Of a stretch of 64,000 bases of DNA, positions 54,276 to 62,831 are shown one piece after another; position 1 is the first letter of the stretch; each line of letters starts with the position of its first letter. Under the pieces are notes generated by a model. The model did no database searches, had not been told where the DNA came from, and saw only the letters and a program-made list of their open reading frames with translations. The DNA lies in assembly GCF_004765805.1 (NCBI RefSeq), contig NZ_ML219773.1:434001-498000 (forward strand). Reading direction: 5' to 3'. Position numbers and translations under genes: made by a program. Source of the stretch: Halorussus halobius. Its GTDB lineage: Archaea > Halobacteriota > Halobacteria > Halobacteriales > Haladaptataceae.

Positions 54276-55366
54276 AGTATCCCTCCCAGTGCGCCGGGGT
54301 CGCCGACCGCGAACAGCGCCCCGACCGTCAGCACGAGCGCGACCGCCGCGAGGCCGACCGCTCGCGCGAGCACGCGCGGCGAGTAGTCGACCCTGGAGTT
54401 GACCTCGCGGTCGCGCCGGATGTCCTCGAGCTGGCTCGCGGTCAGCTTCCAGCCGGGCACCGCGCCCACCAGCAGGCCGACCAGCAGCGCGCCACCGAGG
54501 TTGAGTAGCGCGGTCGACCGGGCGTCGCCTGCTGCGGTTTCGAGCGCGGCGTGGTACCGCTCCATCGACGCCCGCGCGTCGGCCCGGGCCGCCTGCTCGT
54601 CGTCCTGCGCGGTCGAGAGCGCGGCCAGCGCGTTCGTCCGGCCGCTGGCCCGGAACGCCGTCTCGAACGTTCGGTTCTCGAGCGCGGCGCTCGCGTCGGC
54701 GAGCGCGGCCCGACCGTCGAGGACGGCCGTCACGTTCTCGTCGGTCCCGTTGACGTCGTCGACCTCGCCCGCATCGAGCGCGTCGGCCGACCGATTGAGG
54801 CGCTCGGTCGCGTTCGCGAGGTCGTCGAGCGCCGCGAGGTACTCCCGCTCGGCGGCCTCGTACTCGTCGGCCGCGCTGGCGTTCTCGAACCGAATCGTCG
54901 CGTTCGCGAGTTCGGACTCGACCGCCGGGGCGGTCTGGACCGCGACCACCGGCGCGTCGATGCTTTCTTTCTCGCCGACGAGGTCGAGCACGTCCACGGT
55001 GCCCTCGGCCTCGTCGGTCACCCGGACCGTCACGTGGGCGTCGGCCGACCCGAGCGCTTCGAGGCCGGGCTCCGAGGAGGCGTCGACCGTCCACTCGGAC
55101 CCCTGGGTCGGCGCGAGGTCGCTGCCCTTGCACAGCGCCAGCCGGAAGGTCGTGCCCCGGTAGACCCGTTGCTCGTCGGTCAGCGTCCGGGCGTCGTCCG
55201 AGCCGGACGCGCCGGGGAGGTAGCCGACCAGTCGCTCGCCGTCGCCGCCCAGTCCACAGACGGTCTCCGCGTCGGGGTAGCTGGCGGCGCTCGCCGGCTG
55301 GACCGCCAGCGCGGGTCCGACGAGCAGCGCGGCCACGAACAGCCCGACGAGGAGTCGTCGGCTCAT
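54272..55366 (-). CDS. Exported protein with two C-terminal membrane helices
   Basis: The 364-residue protein has a signal peptide (LLVGLFVAALLVGPALAVQPASA), a mixed ectodomain with a Cys pair (ETVCGLGGDG, RLALCKGSDL) and N-glycosylation sequons, then a helical stretch (AADEYEAAEREYLAALDDLAN ...). Two membrane helices (ALLNLGGALLVGLLVGAVPGW and AVGLAAVALVLTVGALFAVG) enclose a short cytosolic loop. Both ends overlap neighbouring genes by four bases. No known family recognised. Confidence 0.7.
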   Translation of the reverse strand: MSRRLLVGLFVAALLVGPALAVQPASAASYPDAETVCGLGGDGERLVGYLPGASGSDDARTLTDEQRVYRGTTFRLALCKGSDLAPTQGSEWTVDASSEPGLEALGSADAHVTVRVTDEAEGTVDVLDLVGEKESIDAPVVAVQTAPAVESELANATIRFENASAADEYEAAEREYLAALDDLANATERLNRSADALDAGEVDDVNGTDENVTAVLDGRAALADASAALENRTFETAFRASGRTNALAALSTAQDDEQAARADARASMERYHAALETAAGDARSTALLNLGGALLVGLLVGAVPGWKLTASQLEDIRRDREVNSRVDYSPRVLARAVGLAAVALVLTVGALFAVGDPGALGGIL

Positions 55367-55629
55367 CCGTCACCTCCTCGGCCGACGTACGCCGCGACGC
55401 CGCCCGCCAGCAGCCCGACCGCCAGCCCCGCGCCGAGGCCCGCGATCCGGGGCGTCCACGGGTCGGTCGCCAGCGTCAGCGCGCTGTCGGTCGCGTCGGT
55501 CTGTTGGTCGATGCGGTCCTGAAGTTCGGACACCGCGGGGCCGTCCGCCCCGACCGCCGGGCCGGCAACGAGCGCGCCCACGACCGCCAGGACGGCCACA
55601 AGGCCTATGAGCGATTTCTTCCACGTCAT
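55363..55629 (-). CDS. Small membrane protein, 88 residues
   Basis: It has a signal-like N-terminal helix (SLIGLVAVLAVVGALVAGPAVGA), a short polar helix (ELQDRIDQQTDATDSALTL) and a second membrane helix (IAGLGAGLAVGLLAGGVAAYVG). It starts at ATG 55629 inside the stop of the tubulin-like gene and ends inside the start of the next gene, four-base overlaps on both sides. This fixes it as a real translated gene despite its size. Function unknown; it may be a small subunit of the membrane complex. Confidence 0.7.
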   Translation of the reverse strand: MTWKKSLIGLVAVLAVVGALVAGPAVGADGPAVSELQDRIDQQTDATDSALTLATDPWTPRIAGLGAGLAVGLLAGGVAAYVGRGGDG

Positions 55630-56831
55630 ATCGTCTGCCCGACCTCGCTCTCGGCCTCGTACTCGTCTGCGCGCTGTTCTATCTCGGTGATGCGGTCGAC
55701 GTTCTCGCGCCGGTAGGTGAACAGCGACGTGAACGACGCGAGGTTCCGGCGGGTGAGCGCGACGCCGAGGTTGACCTCGGGACACTGGGCTTCGAGGAAC
55801 CGGCGCATGGTCGAGGTCTCGATGCGCCGGCCCCCGCCGGAGATGTACTCGACCGGCGCGCGGACCAGCCCGATGGCTTTCTCGGCCTCCTCGGGCGAGA
55901 CGCCCGAGAGCGTCTGCTTGCTCGCGGCCAGCCGCGAGAGCGCGCTGCTGTCGACGTTCTGGCTCCCGACGAACGGCAGCAGGTAGCCCAGAAGCGACTG
56001 GGTCATCGACACCGAGCGGCCGATGGTGGCGTAGCCCGGCCGGGAGTTGGTCCCCCGCGTGTCGAACGACAGCGACGTCACCACGTCCTGGAGGTCGACC
56101 ACCGGCGGGTCCACGTCGTCGTACTCGCCGGGGTCGATGCGTTCGAGCGTCGACCCCGAGATGAGGTCGACCAGCCCCGAGGCCACGTACTCGTTGTACT
56201 CGGAGAACCGCCCCTCCGCGGCGTCCTCGTAGGCCAGCCGCTGGTTGTCCACGAGGACGATGCCGTCGACCGACTCCTCCAGTCGGTCGAGGCCGTAGAC
56301 GGTGTTCCACGCCTGTCGACCGGCGCTTATCTTCTCGTCGTCTTCGGACACCGGCCCCTTCGTGTTGGGAAGCACCGCGACCGCGATTATCTGCGCCACG
56401 CCGTCCGTGTACGTCTTGATAGCGTCCGCGACGTGGGGAGCGATACCACATCCGGTCCCGCCGCCGAGCCCGAGGCAGACGAACGCGAACGGGATGTCTC
56501 CCGGCGTCCCGTCGGGTTCGTCGAAGTGGGTCGAGAGGGTGTCGAGCAGTTCCTCGCGGTTGTTCGACATCACCTCGTCGGCCTGCACCGGATTGCGACC
56601 GAAGCCGCCGGTCACCTGCTCCTCGAACCCCGGCGTACCCCGCTCGACGAGCCCGTGGCGCTCGGCGATGCCGTACTGGTTGGCTTCGTCGACGTTCGAG
56701 AGGTTACGGAGGTCCCGGATGGTCGAATTGAACACCAGCGGCGAGGCGGGCGTCGAGACGCGTCGGTGGCCGAACACGTCGTCCACGATTGCGCTTCCCG
56801 CCTGCCCCGTGCCAGCAAATACGTATACCAT
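55626..56831 (-). CDS. FtsZ/tubulin-superfamily GTPase 2 (non-canonical)
   Basis: The 401-residue protein has the tubulin signature as GLGGGTGCGI (121-130). The N-terminal loop VFAGTGQAGSAIVDDVF (about 6-12) resembles the GQAGG loop of CetZ/tubulin more than FtsZ. Later segments include IAVAVLPNTKGPV and IVLVDNQRLAYED, the position of the T6/T7 region. A long C-terminal helix ends the protein. ATG 56831 is chosen over an upstream GTG at 56867 because the glycine loop must follow the first strand directly. It is the first gene of the eight-gene leftward operon. Confidence 0.82.
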   Translation of the reverse strand: MVYVFAGTGQAGSAIVDDVFGHRRVSTPASPLVFNSTIRDLRNLSNVDEANQYGIAERHGLVERGTPGFEEQVTGGFGRNPVQADEVMSNNREELLDTLSTHFDEPDGTPGDIPFAFVCLGLGGGTGCGIAPHVADAIKTYTDGVAQIIAVAVLPNTKGPVSEDDEKISAGRQAWNTVYGLDRLEESVDGIVLVDNQRLAYEDAAEGRFSEYNEYVASGLVDLISGSTLERIDPGEYDDVDPPVVDLQDVVTSLSFDTRGTNSRPGYATIGRSVSMTQSLLGYLLPFVGSQNVDSSALSRLAASKQTLSGVSPEEAEKAIGLVRAPVEYISGGGRRIETSTMRRFLEAQCPEVNLGVALTRRNLASFTSLFTYRRENVDRITEIEQRADEYEAESEVGQTI

Positions 56832-56845
56832 GTCGGTACGTCGGT

Positions 56846-56855
56846 CATTTATCCA
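56846..56855 (-). promoter_or_regulatory. TATA-like box for the eight-gene leftward operon
   Basis: TGGATAAATG on the reverse strand lies about 20 bases before ATG 56831, in the AT-richest patch of the locus. The spacing is slightly short for a leaderless transcript, so the exact box is uncertain. Confidence 0.4.
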
Positions 56856-56907
56856 CAAAGCGGACACATATACCTAACGAAAGAACAAATTCTCACTCCT
56901 CAGGACA

Positions 56908-56918
56908 GTAAAAAAGTA
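56908..56918 (-). terminator. T-rich terminator after the coiled-coil gene
   Basis: A run of T on the reverse strand (TTACTTTTTTACTG) follows directly after the stop at 56921. Oligo-T tracts end archaeal transcripts. It separates the three-gene leftward unit from the eight-gene unit. Confidence 0.5.
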
Positions 56919-56920
56919 AT

Positions 56921-58468
56921 TCAGCCCCGGAGCTGTCGGAGCATCACGCTGTACTCGGTCCGCTCGTAGAGTTGTTCCACGTAGTCGAGCGTTTCGTCGG
57001 CAGCCTCGACGAGCCCGGTCGCCCGCGAGTCCTCGCCGCCGTCCGCGGCCCGCTCGGCGTCGGCCAGCAGGTCGTCGACCAGCGAGAGGAAGTGCAGCGG
57101 AATCGTGTGGTTGTGGTCGTGGCGGCCGTCCACGTACCGGTCCTCGAACTCGGTCCGGCGGTCCGCCACCGCGTCGGCGTCGGCCGGTCCGGAGCCCGTC
57201 CCTGTACTGGTCGCGCTCGGCGCGCCCGCCGCGCCCTCGTCGAGACGGGACACCAGCGTCCGGTCGTAGAATTCCAACTCCTCGCGAACCGCGTACGGGA
57301 ACACGACGTTCGATTCGCTGGCGCGGTCGAGCGTCCCCCGAAGGTCCTCGATTCGCTCGTCGAGCGCGTCGGCGACCGGCCCCGACGCCGCGGCGAGGTC
57401 CGACTCCACGTCGTCCGCGAGCTCCCGGACGGCCTCCGGGTCGACGTCGTCCACGATGTCCTCGGTCGTGGGCGCGGTGTCGAGGTGGTCGACCGCCGTT
57501 TCGAGCGCCGCCCGGAGGTCGCCCATGCCGGGCTGGGAGAGCCGGTCGAGCAGTCGCTTGGCGACCGGGCTCTCGGGGCGGGCCTCCCGGCGGACCTCGG
57601 TGGCGACCGACGCGGCCTGCCCGCCCGACGACTCGCCGTCGGTGAACCCGAGTTCGTCGCGGTCGACCGCGTCGGCCAGCACGCCGAGCCGCTCGGCGGG
57701 CGGCCGGCCGCTGTCCGGGCTCACGTCCGGGTCGACCGCGTCGCTCGCGGCCGCGGTGAGCGAGTCGGCCGCCTCGACCAGCCGGTCGCGCTCGCTCTCG
57801 CGACGCTCGGCCGTCGAGTGGCCCGTCTCGGCCGCCTCGGCCAGCGCGACGACGTCGGCGGCCACCTCGGCGTCGAGGTGGGCGAGCTCGTCGCGGACCC
57901 GCCGGGCGTCGTTCGGCGTCACGTCGCCCGCTCCCGACACCGGCTGCAGCCCGCGTTCGAGCGCCTGTCGGTCGTCCAGCGCCTCGGTCGCGTCGGCCAG
58001 CGCGGCTTCGAGGTCGTCGGCGTCGGTTCGCTCGGGCGCGGCCAGCGCATCGAGGAGCTGGCGACCCGCCGGCGAGGACGGCGAGCGCTCGCGCTGGAGC
58101 CGGGTCGCCGCGCTCGCGACCGTCCCGCCGCCGTCGCCCGCGCTGCCGGGACCCATCGAGAGCTGTCCGCGCTCGACCGCCCGGGAGAGCGCCTCGGCCT
58201 TCTCGACGCTCGACGCGTCGGGCTCGGGCGGGCTCCGGAGGTGGCGGTCGAGGTCGGCGTCGGCCGCGAGGTCGTCGAGCGCGGCCTTGAGGTCGTCGAG
58301 CTTCCGGGCTATCGCGGCCGGGTCAGCGCGGGCGTCGAGCCGCTGGGCGATGCGGTCCAGCTCGTCCTCGTCGTCGTCCGAGCCGCCGAACAGGCCGAGG
58401 ACGCCGACGCCCGCCAGCGTGGAGAGCGCCCCGAGCGCCGCCGGGCCGGGGAGAGCGAGTTCGAGCAT
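56921..58468 (-). CDS. Helical protein with N-terminal hydrophobic segment
   Basis: The 515-residue acidic protein has one N-terminal hydrophobic stretch (ALGALSTLAGVGVLGLFGG), which may anchor it. Heptad-like helices follow almost throughout (IARKLDDLKAALDDLAADADL ... AEALSRAVERGQ). Two internal segments look alike: VERGQLSMGPGSAGDGGGTV and VDRDELGFTDGESSGGQAAS, each followed by a Ser-Pro segment (SPSSPAGRQLLDAL, ESPVAKRLLDRLSQP). An internal duplication is therefore likely. It lies four bases after the third tubulin-like gene and may be its membrane partner. Confidence 0.7.
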   Translation of the reverse strand: MLELALPGPAALGALSTLAGVGVLGLFGGSDDDEDELDRIAQRLDARADPAAIARKLDDLKAALDDLAADADLDRHLRSPPEPDASSVEKAEALSRAVERGQLSMGPGSAGDGGGTVASAATRLQRERSPSSPAGRQLLDALAAPERTDADDLEAALADATEALDDRQALERGLQPVSGAGDVTPNDARRVRDELAHLDAEVAADVVALAEAAETGHSTAERRESERDRLVEAADSLTAAASDAVDPDVSPDSGRPPAERLGVLADAVDRDELGFTDGESSGGQAASVATEVRREARPESPVAKRLLDRLSQPGMGDLRAALETAVDHLDTAPTTEDIVDDVDPEAVRELADDVESDLAAASGPVADALDERIEDLRGTLDRASESNVVFPYAVREELEFYDRTLVSRLDEGAAGAPSATSTGTGSGPADADAVADRRTEFEDRYVDGRHDHNHTIPLHFLSLVDDLLADAERAADGGEDSRATGLVEAADETLDYVEQLYERTEYSVMLRQLRG

Positions 58469-58472
58469 CGGT

Positions 58473-60134
58473 CTACGCCATGTTCTCCCGGCCGAGACAC
58501 GAGAACAGCGGGTCGACGAGGTGCCAGATGTCCCGGAGGCTCTCGGCCTGCCTGCTGTTGCCCTCCTCCTTGAGCTGTTTGGCGTGCTCGTACATCGCCT
58601 CCAGCGACGGCATCTTGGGGTTCCACAGCGTGCCCCAGAGGTAGACGTCGTCGAGGTACGGGATGACCATCTGGCTGATGTGGATGTCGATGGACTCCGC
58701 GCCGCTGACGTCGTCGACGTTGAGGAACTCCTCGCCGCCGATGATCTCCAGCAGCGTGTTGTCGTTGACGTACGGCGAGACGTGCTCCATCTTCTCCTCG
58801 GGGCCGTAGACGATGAACGTCCCGCCCCACGCCGTCGTCGGGTCGAAGTCCGACAGCTTGTTGTGGAACAGCGCGTTCCGGACCAGAATCTCCAGGCCGG
58901 ACTTGTCCAGCCGGGCGTCCCGCGACCGGCCCAGTACGGGCGCGAGGATGACCGCCGGCGTGTACTCGCGGTCCATGTCGATGGGGTACTTGTCCTCGAC
59001 CGGCCGGAAGCTGTCCGAGACGTCGAACACGTCGCCCTGAATCGACATGGTGGCGTTCTGGTCGACTATCTGGGGCGTCGAGGACATGGTGAACGCTTCG
59101 AGGAACGCGACGAGCGGCTTGTTGAGTTCGGTGTACTGGGGCGGGTTGTACTGCTCGATGCCCTCGATGCGGGGCTTGATGTCGCCCTGTACGTCCTGCA
59201 ACCGCTCGTTGTTGAACGGGATGATTGCGTCGGCGGCCTGGGACATCCGGGCGAGCCCGACCGCGCCGTTGGTCCGGGCCCGACCGCCGAACTTGTCCTC
59301 GGCCGACGGGATGACGACCGAACTCAACAGCGCCTTGCCGATGACGTAGTCGTCCGACAGCACCTCCTCGCGGACGTGCTCGGCCAGCGCCGGCGTCGAC
59401 CCGCAGCCGGTCCCCTTGGTGACGCTGTGAACGAACATGAGCGCCTGGGCGTCCCGGATGTCCGACGGGTCCATGTCCCACCGGTCGCGGAACGGGTTGC
59501 CGTCCTCGAAGTCGGCCCGGAGCACCTTCTCGCCGTTGTCCCACCGCCGGCCCATCCCCGAGTAGTCGTGTTTCCCCTGGCCGATGATGGCGTTCGACAG
59601 GAGTTCGAGCCGGCTGTACTCGTTGAGCTCCTGCGCGTAGTAGGTCTGTTCGAGCTCGGCGATGTTGGTGTTGAGCATGCCGTAGCCCGCCAGCCCGCCG
59701 CGCCACACCAGCGAGCGGTCCTCGTTGTTGCGCTCCAGCGTGTTCTTGCGCAGCAGGATGGCGTCCATGATGTTGTTGCCGGCTCCCCCGACGCCGACCA
59801 TGAACCACTTCTTGCCGTAGGTGTCGTCGAGCAGGTCGGCGTCGGTCGAACTCCCGTCGTCGGCATCGACGCCGCCCGCTGCTCCCGTTCGGCCGGCGTC
59901 GGATGCGCCCGAGTCGCTCAGCGGGCCGGGGCCCGCTCTGGCGTCGGGCGCGTCGTCCGACCCGTCGTCGCCGAGGTCGGCCGGCTCGCCGCCCTCGAAC
60001 AGTCGCTCGTGGCGGTCGCTGTACACCGCCCGGACCGACGTCTCGTCGTCGGCGTGCGAGCCGAGCAGGTGTTCGTCGAGGCTGTCCTCCGCCCATTCCG
60101 TCTCCGTCTCGAAACAGATTCTACACTTGGTCAT
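58473..60134 (-). CDS. FtsZ/tubulin-superfamily GTPase 3 with N-terminal zinc finger
   Basis: The 553-residue protein begins with a C2H2-like finger (CRIC at 4-7, His 22 and His 27), followed by a disordered acidic linker to about 105. The GTPase domain has an FtsZ-like N-loop VGVGGAGNN (113-121) and a tubulin signature TKGTGCGS (239-246), in which the usual GGGTG is KGTG. The domain carries extra insertions (YGMLNTNIAELEQTYYAQ, IEGIEQYNPPQYTELNKPLV). A zinc finger on a tubulin-like protein is unusual and suggests nucleic-acid or protein docking. It precedes the helical membrane protein by four bases. Confidence 0.82.
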   Translation of the reverse strand: MTKCRICFETETEWAEDSLDEHLLGSHADDETSVRAVYSDRHERLFEGGEPADLGDDGSDDAPDARAGPGPLSDSGASDAGRTGAAGGVDADDGSSTDADLLDDTYGKKWFMVGVGGAGNNIMDAILLRKNTLERNNEDRSLVWRGGLAGYGMLNTNIAELEQTYYAQELNEYSRLELLSNAIIGQGKHDYSGMGRRWDNGEKVLRADFEDGNPFRDRWDMDPSDIRDAQALMFVHSVTKGTGCGSTPALAEHVREEVLSDDYVIGKALLSSVVIPSAEDKFGGRARTNGAVGLARMSQAADAIIPFNNERLQDVQGDIKPRIEGIEQYNPPQYTELNKPLVAFLEAFTMSSTPQIVDQNATMSIQGDVFDVSDSFRPVEDKYPIDMDREYTPAVILAPVLGRSRDARLDKSGLEILVRNALFHNKLSDFDPTTAWGGTFIVYGPEEKMEHVSPYVNDNTLLEIIGGEEFLNVDDVSGAESIDIHISQMVIPYLDDVYLWGTLWNPKMPSLEAMYEHAKQLKEEGNSRQAESLRDIWHLVDPLFSCLGRENMA

Positions 60135-60213
60135 GGTGATGTGTTCGGTCGTCAGTCGCTCGAACTCTCGTCGGCTCCGTCGTCCGCACCCGTCGGCAGC
60201 GAGGCGCGTCGCC

Positions 60214-62145
60214 TCATCCGTACTGCTCCTGATAGCGCTCGTGGAGCGCGTCTATCGCCCGCTCGACCGAGGTCCCGTCCTTCGGGACGAGCTCCACGAA
60301 CCCCGGCGGGGCGTCGTCCTGGACGTCCAGCGACTCGACCACGTCGGTCTGTCGCTGGCCGAATCGCTCGAACTGGGCCAACACGGCGGGAGTCGCCACG
60401 CTCTCGGGGAGGTCGGCGGTCTGGAGCTCCGCCCGGTCGTCGTCGGTCGCGCGCCCGGCGTTCTTGAGCTCCCGCAACACGAACAGCACCGAGTCGATGA
60501 TTTCCTCGGGCCGGGCCGACGTGGCCCGGTCGTCGCTCCCGTCGGCCCGGTCGTCGGCCGTCGCGCCGCGAGCGGCTTGCCCGGCGTCGCGTGCTACACC
60601 CGCGCTCGGCCCTGCGTTCGCCTCCCGTCCCGCGTCGGCTGCCGCGCCGACGCCGCCCGAGCCGGCGTCGCCCGCGGGGTACTCGATGCGCACCGCGTCG
60701 CCCTCCACTCGGAGCGTCGCGCCGTACTCGTCCTCGAACGCCGCGCGGAGCTCCTCGACCACCGCGGGCTCGACGCCCGCCGGAAGCGAGACGCGGTCGC
60801 CGCCGTGGTCGACGGTACCGACGACGCTCCAGAGGAACTCCACGACCACGACCAGGTCGCCCGCGTCGTCCGCGGCCGCCTCGGCCTCGCGCTCGGCCTC
60901 GTCGAACCGGCAGTCGTGGAGCGCGTCGCGACCGGCGTCGAGCCGGTCCTCCACGTCGCGGAGGCCGGGGGTCCCGCCGTGTCGGCCCTCCACGACCAGC
61001 TCCTCGAGCCGGGCGGCCACCCGGCCCTCGAAGCGGTCGACCTTGGCCCGGACGGTCTCGACGTCGGATTCGGCGGCCTGGGCGGTCTCGGCGAACGACG
61101 CCTCGCGCTCGGCGACGTGTTCGTTCAGCTTCGAGAGGTGGTCCTCGACGTCTTCGACGGCCGACGCGACGGTTTCGAGGTCCTCGCCGCGCTCGATTCG
61201 GTCGAGCAACACGTCCGAGACACGGTCGACGTGGACCGGCGAGTCGAACGCCTCGCCCTCGACCTCGCGGAAGCGCGCGGGCAGGTTGACGAGTTCGTAC
61301 GACCGGTCGTACCGCGACCACGACTGGACCGTGCCGTAGGTGGTCCGGACGCCCGAGGCGACTCGTTCGCGGAGTTCGTCGTCGATGCGCTCGACCTCGC
61401 CTTCGGGGTCGAGCTCCTCGACCCGGCTCCGGAGCGAGGCGGCCTCGGCCCTGAGTTGGTCGGCGGCGTTCCGGTCCGTGGCGTCGAGGTCGGCCGCGAG
61501 ATCCTCGCACTCGTCGAGGAACTCCCGGCGTCGCCGGCGGGCCTGCTCGACGCCGTTGGGCGCGAGCTCCTCGAGCGCCCCGAGGTCACCGATTCGCCGG
61601 CGGTAGGCCTCCTCGAACGTCTCGCGCTTCCGGTCGAGTTCCGACGCCAGCTCCGCGAGCTCGGCCGACTTCGCCTCGACCACGGTCTCCTCCCAGTCGT
61701 GGCCGAGCGCGGCCCCGATGGCCGCGCCGGAGGCCAGTACGGGGACCGCGAAGAACGCAACGACCTGTATCGTGGGTACGTCGGACCCGAACAGCGGTGC
61801 GTAGACGCCGAGGTACAGTGCGAAAAACAGCACGGACACGAGCCCCGCTGCCGCGAACGTCACGTCGCGATTGCTCCGACCGAACTGCGCGACGCCCTGC
61901 GCGACCCACGCGCCCGCGATGAGCACGAACAGCCCGAACACCAGCGCCGGGCTCTGCCACATCAACACGGCGGCCTCGTCGAACACCGCGACCGACCGAA
62001 TCGCGCTCTGGACCGCCTGTAGCCCGGCCATCCCGAGCGTCGTCTCCAGCATCGCCAGCGTCGTCTGGACGAGCGTGGCGAGTATCGGTATCCCTGCGAG
62101 CCCCCACGCGACGAGGGTCGGTTCAGTTCCGCGACCTGTAGCCAT
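60214..62145 (-). CDS. Four-span membrane protein with long coiled coil
   Basis: The 643-residue protein has about four membrane helices in its first 150 residues (LVAWGLAGIPILATLVQTTL, ALVFGLFVLIAGAWVAQGV, AAAGLVSVLFFALYLGVY, VVAFFAVPVLASGAAIGAAL). A cytosolic coiled coil of ~280 residues follows (ELAELASELDRKRETFEEAY ...), then a disordered Ala/Gly/Asp region (about 490-540) and a final small helical domain. ATG 62145 is chosen because earlier in-frame sequence is basic and unlike a membrane N-terminus. First gene of the leftward three-gene unit. Confidence 0.75.
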   Translation of the reverse strand: MATGRGTEPTLVAWGLAGIPILATLVQTTLAMLETTLGMAGLQAVQSAIRSVAVFDEAAVLMWQSPALVFGLFVLIAGAWVAQGVAQFGRSNRDVTFAAAGLVSVLFFALYLGVYAPLFGSDVPTIQVVAFFAVPVLASGAAIGAALGHDWEETVVEAKSAELAELASELDRKRETFEEAYRRRIGDLGALEELAPNGVEQARRRRREFLDECEDLAADLDATDRNAADQLRAEAASLRSRVEELDPEGEVERIDDELRERVASGVRTTYGTVQSWSRYDRSYELVNLPARFREVEGEAFDSPVHVDRVSDVLLDRIERGEDLETVASAVEDVEDHLSKLNEHVAEREASFAETAQAAESDVETVRAKVDRFEGRVAARLEELVVEGRHGGTPGLRDVEDRLDAGRDALHDCRFDEAEREAEAAADDAGDLVVVVEFLWSVVGTVDHGGDRVSLPAGVEPAVVEELRAAFEDEYGATLRVEGDAVRIEYPAGDAGSGGVGAAADAGREANAGPSAGVARDAGQAARGATADDRADGSDDRATSARPEEIIDSVLFVLRELKNAGRATDDDRAELQTADLPESVATPAVLAQFERFGQRQTDVVESLDVQDDAPPGFVELVPKDGTSVERAIDALHERYQEQYG

Positions 62146-62283
62146 CACCTTTACGCGTCTCGTGGGGGTCTCAAAACGTTTGCCCTTGGGGTAACGGCGG
62201 GCCGGACGGCCCGACGCCGCCACCGAGCGACTCGCCCGAACGACGTGGGGCCTACCTGATTGGGGTTGGATATGACGGGCGAG

Positions 62284-62706
62284 TTAGGGTATCTCGCCGT
62301 CGAACTCGTACTCCGTAGCGAGGTTGACGCTCGGATGGTCGATCTTCGGATCGACGACCCGGAGATACGTGTTCTTTTGCCCGGCCTCTTCCTCCGGGAC
62401 CCAATACACCTTTCCCGTGTCCTTGCATCTCACGGCGAACGCCTCTATCTCGTCTTCGTAGTCCACACGAACCACTTCACCGTTCGCGGTCGTTTTGCTA
62501 CACGTCTTGAAGCGGACGCACTCGTCTTCGAGCCATCCCGTTTTGCACTGGACGCGTTGGAACGACTCTCCGTCGTCGACGACGAGGTCGTACTTGTCGT
62601 TGTCGCCGAATGGTATAGAGACGCTGTATCCTGCGGATATCAACGCTTGCAGTATTGCTACTTCGCTCTCGTCACCTGTGTCTTTCGAGTTGACGGTCGC
62701 ACTCAC
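62284..62706 (-). CDS. PD-(D/E)XK endonuclease-like protein (group I intron-associated type)
   Basis: The 140-residue protein has the nuclease core KYDLVVDDGESFQRVQCKTG, with Asp in KYDLVV and the QxK pair in VQCKTG, after an N-terminal helix (GDESEVAILQALISAGY). This is the pattern of the group I intron-associated PD-(D/E)XK family, common as stand-alone genes in haloarchaea. GTG 62706 is chosen because a strong TATA box lies 27 bases upstream and homologues begin near SKDTGDE. The base composition is more AT-rich than the neighbours, suggesting transfer. No intron is visible next to it. Confidence 0.72.
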   Translation of the reverse strand: MSATVNSKDTGDESEVAILQALISAGYSVSIPFGDNDKYDLVVDDGESFQRVQCKTGWLEDECVRFKTCSKTTANGEVVRVDYEDEIEAFAVRCKDTGKVYWVPEEEAGQKNTYLRVVDPKIDHPSVNLATEYEFDGEIP

Positions 62707-62728
62707 GGTTGTATTTCCCGCGCTATCG

Positions 62729-62739
62729 CTTATAAAATT
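62729..62739 (-). promoter_or_regulatory. TATA box for the endonuclease-like gene
   Basis: AATTTTATAAG on the reverse strand is centred about 27 bases before GTG 62706. It is the most canonical TATA box in the window and decides the start. Confidence 0.65.
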
Positions 62740-62831
62740 AGCCAGGATGGCTATATTGTGCGGAATATCGTGGGTACTCTCGTTCGACGACGTGAAGGGA
62801 CGGGCCACTGCCGAATTAATTCGCAGGAAAG

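Noticed and set aside
50960..60134. Assigning the three GTPases as FtsZ1, FtsZ2 or CetZ
   Set aside because: Signature loops differ, the C-terminal FtsZ tail is missing, lengths and insertions do not fit, and the neighbours are unlike known ftsZ or cetZ loci.
60152..60217. 21-codon frame overlapping the stop of the 62145-60214 gene (ATGA overlap)
   Set aside because: Position would suit a coupled small gene, but 21 residues of low-complexity acidic sequence cannot be supported.
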